The position numbers and the translations under genes are program-made. This document shows, piece by piece, positions 6,785-12,298 of a stretch of DNA of 12,298 nt (position 1 is the stretch's first letter; each line of letters starts with the position of its first letter). The notes under the pieces were generated by a model. It was not told where the DNA came from and ran no database searches. It worked only from the letters and a program-made list of their open reading frames with translations. Origin of the DNA: Massilia sp. (GTDB lineage Bacteria > Pseudomonadota > Gammaproteobacteria > Burkholderiales > Burkholderiaceae_D); contig DNCF01000263.1 in the NCBI GenBank assembly GCA_003484545.1, forward strand, positions 1-12,298, written 5' to 3'.

Positions 6785-7153
6785 ATGATCAAGAAACTGA
6801 TGCTCGCAATTGCCGCGCTGGCCGCCTCGGCCGGCTTCGCCTTCGCCCAGGTGGACGTCAACAAGGCCGACGAGGCCGCCCTGAACGGCGTGAAAGGCCT
6901 GGGCCCGAGCACCACCAAGGCCATCCTGGACGAACGCGCCAAGGGCGAGTTCAAGGACTGGACCGACCTGCAGAAGCGCGTCAAGGGCATGGGCGAGAAA
7001 AAAGCCGCCAAGCTGTCCGAAGCCGGCCTGCAGGTGAACGGCAAGGCGAAGGAGGGCGCCGCGATGGCCGCCAAGGGTGACGCCAAGCCGGCCAAGGCGG
7101 GTGCCGCCAAGGATGGCGGCGCCGCATCCGGCGACGCCAAGGGCAGCATGTAA
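6785..7153 (+). CDS. Secreted helix-hairpin-helix protein, ComEA-like
   Basis: This 122-residue protein has a signal peptide (MIKKLMLAIAALAASAGFAFA, cleavage before QVDVNKA) and a tandem HhH DNA-binding unit at about 22-85. The unit shows VDVNKADEAAL, the GLGPSTTKAIL hairpin and GMGEKKAAKL, as in ComEA, which binds incoming DNA in the periplasm during natural transformation. The last 35 or so residues are a low-complexity Ala/Lys/Gly tail. ATG 6785 follows GGAG at suitable spacing. Periplasmic HhH proteins of this size are common in Burkholderiales and not all act in competence; no other competence gene is visible here, so a DNA-uptake role is inferred from family only. Confidence 0.88.
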   Translation: MIKKLMLAIAALAASAGFAFAQVDVNKADEAALNGVKGLGPSTTKAILDERAKGEFKDWTDLQKRVKGMGEKKAAKLSEAGLQVNGKAKEGAAMAAKGDAKPAKAGAAKDGGAASGDAKGSM

Positions 7154-7155
7154 GC

Positions 7156-7182
7156 GCCGCGGGCAAGCACGCCGCCCGCGGC
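7156..7182 (+). terminator. GC-rich hairpin after the HhH gene, possible terminator
   Basis: GCCGCGGGC (7156-7164) pairs perfectly with GCCCGCGGC (7174-7182) across a 9-nt loop, starting 2 nt after the stop codon. No T-run follows directly; the nearest T-rich stretch is about 35 nt on, so termination is uncertain. Confidence 0.4.
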
Positions 7183-7302
7183 CGGGCCATCGGCGCGGGC
7201 GGCTTCGCTATACAAATTTTTAAGGTGTAAGTACTGCAAGAAACGACATGTGCATGAGAAGATATGTTGCTTGATTGAAGCGCAACGATTCCAAGGATTC
7301 CC

Positions 7303-8664
7303 ATGCCTCATGTTCGCATTACCGCTGGCCTGGTCGCCGGCCTGATCGCCGGCGGCGCCTTCGCCGCACCTGCTGCTCCCGACGTCACCCGCCACCAGGC
7401 CCAGATCGACAGGATCGTCGCCGAGATCTCGCCCAAGCGCATCGAGAGTTATATCCGCAAGCTGGTCAGCTTCGAGACGCGCCACACCATGTCCGAGACC
7501 GAATCGGACACGCGCGGCATCGGCGCGGCCCGCCGCTGGATCAAGAGCGAACTGGAGCGCTGCGGCGCCGGCAAGCTGCAGGTCGCCTTCGACAGCCATG
7601 TCGCCCCGGTCTCGGCGCGCATCTCGCGCCCGACCGAGATCGTCAACGTGGTCGCCACCCTGCCGGGCACCCAGGAAGCCTCGAAGGACCGCCTGTACGT
7701 GGTCAGCGGCCACTACGACAGCCGCAACACCGACGTCATGGACGCCACCGGCAAGGCGCCGGGCGCCAACGACGACGCTTCGGGCACCGCGGCCGTGATG
7801 GAAATGGCCTGCGTGATGGCGAAGCACCAGTTCGACGCGACCCTGGTCTTCATGACCGTCGCCGCCGAGGAGCAGGGCCTGCTGGGCGCCGGCCACTGGG
7901 CGCGCCAGGCGCGCGCCAACAACCTGAACGTCGCCGGCATGCTGAACAACGACATCATCGGCAGCTCGCGCGCCGACGACGGCCGTGTCGACAACAAGCA
8001 GGTGCGCCTGTTCGCGCAAAGCATTCCCGCCACCAAGGAGATGAGCGAGGCCGTGCGCCAGCTGGTCGCCACCGGCGGCGAGAACGATTCGATCACGCGC
8101 CAGCTCGCGCGCCACGTGAAGGAGCAGGGCGAGCGCTACGTGAAGGGCTTCAAGGTCAACGTGATCCAGCGCCACGACCGCTACCTGCGCGGCGGCGACC
8201 ACATGCCGTTCCTGGAGCAGGGCTACGCCGCGCTGCGCTTCACCGAACCGAACGAGGACTTCGCGCACCAGCACCAGAACCTGCGCACCGAGGACGGCAA
8301 GGTCTACGGCGACCTGATCGACTTCGTCGACTTCGACTACGCCGCCAAGGTGACCAAGGTCAACGCCGCAGCCCTGGCTTCGCTGGCGCTGGCACCGGCC
8401 GCACCGAAAGACGTCAAGGTGCGTACCGCCGGCCTGACCAACGACACGACCCTGGTCTGGGCCGCCAACGCCGAGCCGGACCTGGCCGGCTATCGCATCG
8501 TCTGGCGCGAGACCACCGCGGCGCAGTGGGAAGGTTCGAAGTACGTGGGGAATGTGACGGAAGCAACGGTCAAGCTGTCGAAGGATAATTACTTCTTCGG
8601 CGTGCAGGCGGTGGACAAGGACGGCAACGTCAGCCCGGCGACGTATCCGTTGCCGCTGCGTTGA
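7303..8664 (+). CDS. Secreted M28-family zinc aminopeptidase with C-terminal fibronectin-III-like domain
   Basis: This 453-residue exported peptidase is expected to release N-terminal amino acids using two zinc ions. Seen: a signal peptide (about 1-22, cleavage near AFAA), then the M28 metal and catalytic set in order: SGHYDSR (His137), GANDDASG (Asp157), AAEEQGLLG (Glu189 as general base, Glu190 as ligand), NNDIIG (Asp217), and HDRYLRGGDHMPFLEQGY before EDFAHQHQN (His322 or His324). All expected ligands are present. After a linker, residues about 365-453 (starting APKDVKVR, with LAGYRIVWRET and FFGVQAVDKDGNVSPA) look like one fibronectin type III domain. ATG 7303 follows AAGGA. It is monocistronic, bounded by a terminator. 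Exact peptide substrate is unknown. Confidence 0.93.
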   Translation: MPHVRITAGLVAGLIAGGAFAAPAAPDVTRHQAQIDRIVAEISPKRIESYIRKLVSFETRHTMSETESDTRGIGAARRWIKSELERCGAGKLQVAFDSHVAPVSARISRPTEIVNVVATLPGTQEASKDRLYVVSGHYDSRNTDVMDATGKAPGANDDASGTAAVMEMACVMAKHQFDATLVFMTVAAEEQGLLGAGHWARQARANNLNVAGMLNNDIIGSSRADDGRVDNKQVRLFAQSIPATKEMSEAVRQLVATGGENDSITRQLARHVKEQGERYVKGFKVNVIQRHDRYLRGGDHMPFLEQGYAALRFTEPNEDFAHQHQNLRTEDGKVYGDLIDFVDFDYAAKVTKVNAAALASLALAPAAPKDVKVRTAGLTNDTTLVWAANAEPDLAGYRIVWRETTAAQWEGSKYVGNVTEATVKLSKDNYFFGVQAVDKDGNVSPATYPLPLR

Positions 8665-8673
8665 TCGACATGA

Positions 8674-8704
8674 GTGCGCAGGGCGACTGTCCCTGCGCGC
8701 TTTT
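8674..8704 (+). terminator. Intrinsic terminator of the M28 peptidase gene
   Basis: GCGCAGGG (8676-8683) pairs with CCCTGCGC (8691-8698), extendable by a G-U and a G-C pair. TTTT follows at 8701-8704. It lies 10 nt after the stop codon. Confidence 0.75.
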
Positions 8705-8705
8705 C

Positions 8706-8733
8706 GTAGGGTGGGCTCTCGAGCCCACGCGGT
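8706..8733 (+). repeat. REP-like palindrome, copy B1
   Basis: GTAGGGTGGGCTCTCGAGCC followed by CACGCGGT; left end of the 266-bp element. It starts two bases after the terminator T-run. Confidence 0.8.
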
Positions 8734-8818
8734 CTCACCGCTGGAAATGCGGCGCAATGACTGGCACCGCTTTCGTCTGCGGTCCTGATCTGATGCGCGC
8801 ATGACCGCCGGTGCTATT

Positions 8819-8844
8819 CCGCGTGAACACAAGTGTCCACCTAC
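8819..8844 (-). repeat. REP-like palindrome, copy B2 (inverted, diverged)
   Basis: On the minus strand it reads GTAGGTGGACACTTGTGTTC followed by ACGCGG. It lacks one G of the consensus, but the stem GTGGACAC with GTGTTCAC still pairs, with one G-U. Confidence 0.6.
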
Positions 8845-8944
8845 AAAACCCGGCCGCGATTCACGCAGACCGGTCACTCGAGTATTCGAACGACAAGGCG
8901 ACGACAGCGATGTCGGTTACTTCGCCGCATTTCCACCGATGAGG

Positions 8945-8971
8945 CCGCGTGGGCTCAAGAGCCCACCCTAC
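8945..8971 (-). repeat. REP-like palindrome, copy B3 (inverted)
   Basis: On the minus strand it reads GTAGGGTGGGCTCTTGAGCC followed by CACGCGG; right end of the 266-bp element. Confidence 0.8.
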
Positions 8972-9086
8972 GAAACCCCATCCACGATTCCCCGATCCCG
9001 CACAACGCGGCCCTCTGGACCACATCACGACGCGCAATTACTTATCGGATTAAAATGGTGGTTTGAAGAACCGCAAGAGAGCGAAC

Positions 9087-9989
9087 ATGGCCTACAAGAC
9101 CATCGAAGATACGATCGGTAACACGCCGCTGGTGCAACTGGTGCGCCTGCCGGGCGCGGATGCCGCGGCCCGCAACAACGTCATTCTCGGCAAGCTGGAA
9201 GGCAACAATCCGGCGGGCTCGGTCAAGGACCGCGCCGCCATGTCGATGCTGAAGAACGCCGAGGCGCGCGGCCAGATCAAGCCGGGCGACACGATCATCG
9301 AGGCCACCTCGGGCAATACCGGTATCGCGCTGGCGATGGCGGCCGCGATCCGCGGCTACAAGATGGTGCTCCTGATGCCGGACAACCTGTCGATCGAGCG
9401 CCGCCAGAGCATGGCGGCCTACGGCGCCCAGATCATCCTGACCCCGAAGACCGGCGGCATGGAATATGCGCGCGACATGGCCGACCAGATGCAGAAGGAT
9501 GGCAAGGGCATCATCCTCGACCAGTTCGCCAACCAGGACAATCCGCGCGCCCACTACGAGACCACGGGCCCGGAAATCTGGCGCGACACCGAAGGACGCA
9601 TCACGCACTTCGTGAGCGCCATGGGCACCACGGGCACCATCATGGGCGTCTCGCGCTACCTGAAGGAACAGAACGAGAACGTGCGCATCGTCGGCGCCCA
9701 GCCGGAAGAAGGCTCGTCGATCCCGGGCATCCGCAAGTGGCCGCAAGCCTACCTGCCGAAGATCTTCGACAAGTCGCGCGTGGACCAGGTGGAGAACGTG
9801 AGCCAGGCCGCGGCCGAGCAGATGGCGCGCCGCCTGGCGGCCGAAGAGGGCATCTTCTGCGGCATCTCGGCCGCCGGCGCCTGTGAGGTGGCGCTGCGCA
9901 TCTCGCAGACCGTCGAGAACGCGACCATCGTGTTCATCGTCTGCGACCGCGGCGACCGCTACCTGTCGACCGGCGTGTTCCCGGCGTAA
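9087..9989 (+). CDS. cysM: Cysteine synthase B (O-acetylserine sulfhydrylase, CysM)
   Basis: This 300-residue cytoplasmic PLP enzyme makes cysteine from O-acetylserine and sulfide (or thiosulfate, for CysM). Seen: EGNNPAGSVKDRAA with the PLP Lys47, the substrate loop TSGNTG (74-79), the phosphate-binding GTTGT (180-184), and CysM-specific features rather than CysK ones: MPDNLSIERR (98-106) and the C-terminal CDRGDRYLSTGVFPA (286-300). The ATG at 9087 gives the family N-terminus MAYKTIEDTIGNTPLVQL; an upstream TTG at 9063 would add eight unsupported residues. A purine-rich AAGAGAG lies ahead of it. It is monocistronic, between the REPIN-like element and a strong terminator. No sulfur-regulator site was recognised. 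Confidence 0.97.
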   Translation: MAYKTIEDTIGNTPLVQLVRLPGADAAARNNVILGKLEGNNPAGSVKDRAAMSMLKNAEARGQIKPGDTIIEATSGNTGIALAMAAAIRGYKMVLLMPDNLSIERRQSMAAYGAQIILTPKTGGMEYARDMADQMQKDGKGIILDQFANQDNPRAHYETTGPEIWRDTEGRITHFVSAMGTTGTIMGVSRYLKEQNENVRIVGAQPEEGSSIPGIRKWPQAYLPKIFDKSRVDQVENVSQAAAEQMARRLAAEEGIFCGISAAGACEVALRISQTVENATIVFIVCDRGDRYLSTGVFPA

Positions 9990-10014
9990 GGTCTAAACAG
10001 AAACAGAAATAACG

Positions 10015-10037
10015 AAGGGGCCACACGGCCCCTTTTT
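10015..10037 (+). terminator. Strong intrinsic terminator of cysM
   Basis: GGGGCC (10017-10022), loop ACAC, GGCCCC (10027-10032), then TTTTT (10033-10037). Two A residues ahead of the stem also make it partly bidirectional, which would suit the minus-strand gene that ends at 10113. Confidence 0.92.
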
Positions 10038-10086
10038 CATTGGCGCAGGATCCCGGTCACACGACCGTCTCGAAGATCCCGCGCTT

Positions 10087-10105
10087 CTCCGGCGCCAGGC
10101 CGGAG
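10087..10105 (-). terminator. Hairpin just after the HTH-like gene, weak terminator candidate
   Basis: CTCCGGC (10087-10093) pairs with GCCGGAG (10099-10105) around a 5-nt loop, starting 8 nt beyond the stop codon of the minus-strand gene. There is no T-run after it on that strand, so it may only stabilise the 3' end. Confidence 0.3.
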
Positions 10106-10112
10106 CGTGCGA

Positions 10113-10469
10113 TTACGACTGCTCGCCGGTGTTGCTCGGCGCTGCAGGCGCTGCGCCTTCCTTCGGCTTGAACTGCTTGTCGCTGATGCGGAACTTGTTG
10201 CGGCGGTCGCCCATCAGGTAGCGCAGGTCGCGGATCGACAGGTCGCTCACTTCGTGCATGCGGATCAGCAGCGAAGCGCCGACCGGCAGGCGGTGGTGGC
10301 GGATTTTCGAGATGACCGGCGGCGCCACTTCGAGTGCGCGCGACAGTGCCGCGTCGTTCTTCAGGCGCAGGTTCTCGATCAGGGTGTCCAGCAGACGGTT
10401 CGGGTTGTATTGCAGCAGTTCATCCGATTCCGAATCGCTGTTCATATCAATGCCGACTTGGTTTGTCAT
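10113..10469 (-). CDS. Small HTH-like protein of unknown function
   Basis: 118 residues, no signal peptide or membrane helix. Residues about 40-60 (AALSRALEVAPPVISKIRHHR) have the spacing of an XRE-like helix-turn-helix, followed by a helix ending DLRYLMGDRR (81-90). An acidic N-terminus (SDSESDELLQ) and a Lys/Pro/Ala tail flank it. It is probably a DNA-binding regulator, but only the short HTH supports that. The start at 10469 has AGGA about 12 nt upstream; Met9 (10445) is an alternative without a ribosome-binding site. It faces an unusually long AT-rich upstream region, which suggests complex or silenced expression. It is convergent with cysM. Confidence 0.8.
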   Translation of the reverse strand: MTNQVGIDMNSDSESDELLQYNPNRLLDTLIENLRLKNDAALSRALEVAPPVISKIRHHRLPVGASLLIRMHEVSDLSIRDLRYLMGDRRNKFRISDKQFKPKEGAAPAAPSNTGEQS

Positions 10470-10750
10470 GATTTCAATAATTCCTATGTGGGTTACGGAA
10501 AGTCGCTAGCGGCGTGTCGATTCCGGAAGGTCTTTCGAAAAAATCTACTCAATTGTACAACTATTTTGTGGTTCAGTACTTATGAGCAATAGAATTCGGT
10601 GCGAAGGTCTCTGTTTTGTTGTCTAATCGCAACAATAGCCGCAATGCAATTCTCTCACAAACTCACGGAAAAAATAATTGTTTTTTCGTTAAACTTGAGT
10701 GTAAAGGAAACAGGTTTTGCTCGCCGCACGTTTCAAAATGATATGCTCGG

Positions 10751-10777
10751 TTGACAAGACTTTGGGGGGTATATGAT
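10751..10777 (+). promoter_or_regulatory. Candidate sigma70 promoter with palindrome over the -10
   Basis: TTGACA (10751-10756) and TATGAT (10772-10777) have near-consensus hexamers but a short 15-nt spacer. TTGGGG (10762-10767) and CCCCAA (10778-10783) form an inverted repeat that brackets the -10, as an operator would; a regulator that twists the DNA could correct the spacing. No coding sequence follows on this strand. Confidence 0.4.
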
Positions 10778-10783
10778 CCCCAA

Positions 10784-10878
10784 GAATGTTTCCATGGAGT
10801 ATAGAAACAGGGACAACTAGGATACACCGGGGGAGTACCCGGTGCCGAAAAGGATTCACTACGGCAAAACCTTGCCGT
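10784..10878 (+). ncRNA. Candidate structured small RNA
   Basis: Downstream of the promoter candidate come three stems in succession: GTTTC/GAAAC (10788-10792 with 10804-10808), CACCGGG/CCCGGTG (10825-10831 with 10838-10844, 6-nt loop) and ACGGCAA/TTGCCGT (10861-10867 with 10872-10878, AACC loop). No known RNA family is recognised and no T-run terminator ends it. If transcribed further it would run antisense into the 3' end of mltB. The hairpins could alternatively belong to the mltB 3' end on the minus strand. Confidence 0.3.
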
Positions 10879-10920
10879 TGAAGTTACAACCTGTTACAAA
10901 GTTTCCGGCTCTGCAATAGC

Positions 10921-12180
10921 CTACAGCAGCGCATTGTCGCGGGTTTCGCGCACTGCGCGGCCCAGGTCAATGACCGACATCGCATAGAAATAGCTGCGGT
11001 TGTACTTGGTGATGGCGAAGAAGTTGTCGCTCGCGGCCCAGTACTCGGTCGGCTCGGCGCCGTTCTGCAAATCGACCAGGCCGTACAGGCGTCCCTCCGG
11101 CAGCGGAATGTCGGGCGTGACGCCGGCGGCGGTCAATTCGTCCGGACGCAGCGTGGCGCTCAGGCCGCGCTCGAGCAGGGGTTCCCAGGCGCGGCTGGGC
11201 GACACCGAGGCCTGGATCACGGCCGGCGCCGTGTCGCGCGGATTCCAGCCGTGCTGGACCAGGAAGTTGGCGACGCTGCCGATGGCGTCGGAGGTCGAGC
11301 CGCGCAGGTCGACGTGGCCGTCGCCGTCGAAGTCGACGCCGTACTTCAAAATATTGCCCGGCATAAACTGCGGCAGGCCGACCGCGCCTGCGAACGAGCC
11401 CAGCAGCGAGAACGGATCGATGTTCTCGTGGCGCGCCAGCAGCAGCGCGTTCTCGAGCTCGCTGCGGAAGAAAGCGGCGCGCGCGGCCTGGTTCGGCGCC
11501 TCGGGATAGGCAAAGGCGAGGGTGGTCAGGGTGTCGAGCACGCGGAAGCGGCCGGTGTCGCGGCCGTACACGGTTTCCACGCCGATGATGCCGACCAGGA
11601 TCTCGGCCGGCACGCCATAGGTGGCTTCGGCGCGTTCCAGCGCCTCGGCGTTCTCGTTCCAGAAGCGCACGCCCGCATTGATGCGGATCGGTTCGATGAA
11701 GCGGGCGCTGTAGGCTTGCCAGTTCTTCGGCTTGCCCGGCGGCGCCGGCTTGACCAGCTGCACCGCCGATTCGACGAAGCGCACCTGGCGCATCAGGGTG
11801 TCCAGTTCGGCGCGCGCGAAACCATGCTTGGCCGCCATCTCGTCGGCGAAATCGCGCACGGCCTGCCACTCGGCGAAATTGACCTGTTCGCCATCGTAGT
11901 CGATGGTTTTCGCCGCCGTCACCGCCGTTGCCACCACCGCGGCCGCTGCCACGGCTTTCTTGACCGGCTTGGCGGCCTTGTCCTTGCCGGCTTTCGCCGC
12001 CTTGGCCGTCTTCGTCGTTTTGGCCGGTGTTGCCGCCTTGGTGGACTTGCCTGCCTTGGCGCTCTTGGCTGCCTTGGCCGGGCGCGTCTTGGCGGCATGG
12101 CCGCTGTCGGCGGCGCTTGCTTGCGAAATCGGGGTGGCGGCGAGGAGGAAGGCGGCGAGTGCGGGTACGAACAATTTCAT
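10921..12180 (-). CDS. mltB: Membrane-bound lytic murein transglycosylase B (MltB)
   Basis: This 419-residue exported enzyme cleaves peptidoglycan glycan strands to give 1,6-anhydromuramyl ends. Seen: a signal peptide (about 1-23, ending QASA-AD), no lipobox Cys, a Lys/Ala/Thr-rich linker (about 30-92), then the MltB catalytic domain: FIEPIRINAG, GIIGVETVYGRDTG with catalytic Glu202, AGAVGLPQFMPG, an EF-hand-like DFDGDGHVD loop (283-291) as in E. coli Slt35, and GSVANFLVQHGW. The ATG at 12180 was chosen for the signal peptide; the frame is open further upstream to 12252 but that part is the tail of the preceding gene in another frame. Start and upstream stop overlap as ATGA. The ribosome-binding site is weak, consistent with translational coupling. 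Lack of a lipid anchor suggests a soluble periplasmic form. Confidence 0.95.
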   Translation of the reverse strand: MKLFVPALAAFLLAATPISQASAADSGHAAKTRPAKAAKSAKAGKSTKAATPAKTTKTAKAAKAGKDKAAKPVKKAVAAAAVVATAVTAAKTIDYDGEQVNFAEWQAVRDFADEMAAKHGFARAELDTLMRQVRFVESAVQLVKPAPPGKPKNWQAYSARFIEPIRINAGVRFWNENAEALERAEATYGVPAEILVGIIGVETVYGRDTGRFRVLDTLTTLAFAYPEAPNQAARAAFFRSELENALLLARHENIDPFSLLGSFAGAVGLPQFMPGNILKYGVDFDGDGHVDLRGSTSDAIGSVANFLVQHGWNPRDTAPAVIQASVSPSRAWEPLLERGLSATLRPDELTAAGVTPDIPLPEGRLYGLVDLQNGAEPTEYWAASDNFFAITKYNRSYFYAMSVIDLGRAVRETRDNALL

Positions 12181-12298
12181 CTGACTTGCGAAAGTAGGCG
12201 CTTCAAGGTCGTGGCAAGATGGGCATCGGCGCCGCGCGGCGCATAGCGCCAACCGCTGTAGCGGTGCAGGAACTCCTGGGCGGCGGCCGCTGCTTCCG
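12177..12298 (-). CDS. C-terminus of an upstream gene, possibly TgpA-like transglutaminase (partial)
   Basis: Reading on the minus strand from the right edge, one frame gives 39 codons, with QEFLHRYSGWRYAP and LKRLLSQVR before a TGA at 12179-12177 that overlaps the mltB start codon (ATGA). The tail resembles the DUF4129 end of TgpA proteins (a helix, then an aromatic 'RYGP-like' motif, then LxxLL), an identification made from memory and weak because so little is visible. TgpA is a membrane-bound protein with a periplasmic transglutaminase domain, and placement before a murein hydrolase would make sense. Confidence 0.65.
   Translation of the reverse strand, partial: EAAAAAQEFLHRYSGWRYAPRGADAHLATTLKRLLSQVR

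Larger units (their letters stand above)
8706..8971. mobile_element. 266-bp REPIN/MITE-like element with 49-nt terminal inverted repeats
   Basis: The left end (8706-8754) and the reverse complement of the right end (8923-8971) agree at 45 of 49 positions by hand alignment. Each begins with the REP-like palindrome (GTGGGCTC with GAGCCCAC) and continues into a shared flank ending TGGAAATGCGGCG. A third, diverged copy lies inside at 8819-8844. There is no open frame that looks like a transposase, so any movement would depend on an enzyme supplied elsewhere. It fills most of the 422-nt gap between the peptidase terminator and cysM. Confidence 0.6.
10470..10920. other. AT-rich intergenic region (451 nt), no protein gene seen
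   Basis: Base composition is clearly more A/T than in every other part of the window, especially 10540-10760. It contains inverted repeats TTGTTG/CAACAA (10616-10621, 10630-10635) and GAAAAAA/TTTTTTC (10668-10674, 10681-10687), a plus-strand promoter candidate at 10751-10777 and a run of hairpins to 10878, listed separately. A TACAAT hexamer on the minus strand (10557-10552) could be a -10 for the HTH-like gene but lacks a good -35. Confidence 0.6.

Noticed and set aside
8706..8971. Degenerate insertion sequence with transposase remnant
   Set aside because: No transposase-like reading frame within the inverted ends.
9063..9086. TTG start for cysM at 9063
   Set aside because: Adds eight residues outside the family N-terminus; ATG 9087 fits.
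10825..10878. Known riboswitch (c-di-GMP-I or guanidine-III type)
   Set aside because: Some local resemblance (GTACCCGGT; GGCAAAACC), but the conserved cores are missing and no gene follows on that strand.

Overview
The window is high-GC DNA from a Gram-negative bacterium. A TonB-dependent outer-membrane receptor, a membrane fusion protein, a membrane-bound lytic transglycosylase and a CysM of the proteobacterial type all appear. Protein style and gene content suggest Burkholderiales, most likely Oxalobacteraceae of the Massilia/Duganella type. That placement is an inference from memory, not from a search.

Left part (1-5460). On the minus strand is the start of a MacAB/LolCDE-like export operon: a membrane fusion protein (526-1773) followed by an ABC ATPase that runs off the left edge. 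Divergent from it, on the plus strand, are a PnuC/PnuT-family vitamin transporter (2027-2620) and a single-domain NadR-like kinase (2617-3135), joined by an ATGA overlap. Convergent with this pair, and sharing stop-codon bases with it, is a TonB-dependent receptor (3132-5276, minus). Its leader carries a clear thiamin pyrophosphate (TPP) riboswitch at 5383-5460. Together these three genes read as a thiamin uptake-and-trapping locus: outer-membrane receptor, inner-membrane facilitator and kinase. Naive annotation would call them siderophore receptor, nicotinamide riboside transporter and NadR. This is the most interesting reading in the window.

Middle part (5461-9086). Two clusters of short REP-like palindromes (four copies at 5516-5798, three at 8706-8971) flank an orphan exported protein (5851-6576, minus), a small secreted helix-hairpin-helix protein of ComEA type (6785-7153, plus) and a secreted M28 metallopeptidase with a C-terminal fibronectin-III-like domain (7303-8664, plus). 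The repeats differ by paired, stem-preserving changes. The second cluster forms a 266-bp element with 49-nt imperfect terminal inverted repeats.

Right part (9087-12298). cysM (9087-9989, plus) ends at a textbook terminator. A small HTH-like protein (10113-10469, minus) follows, and then a 451-bp AT-rich intergenic region with a sigma70-like promoter and a run of hairpins that may be a small RNA. The window closes with mltB (10921-12180, minus), which has an unusual Lys/Ala-rich linker. Its start codon overlaps the stop of an upstream gene of which only the C-terminus is visible, possibly a TgpA-like transglutaminase. No tRNA, rRNA, CRISPR array or complete insertion sequence was seen.
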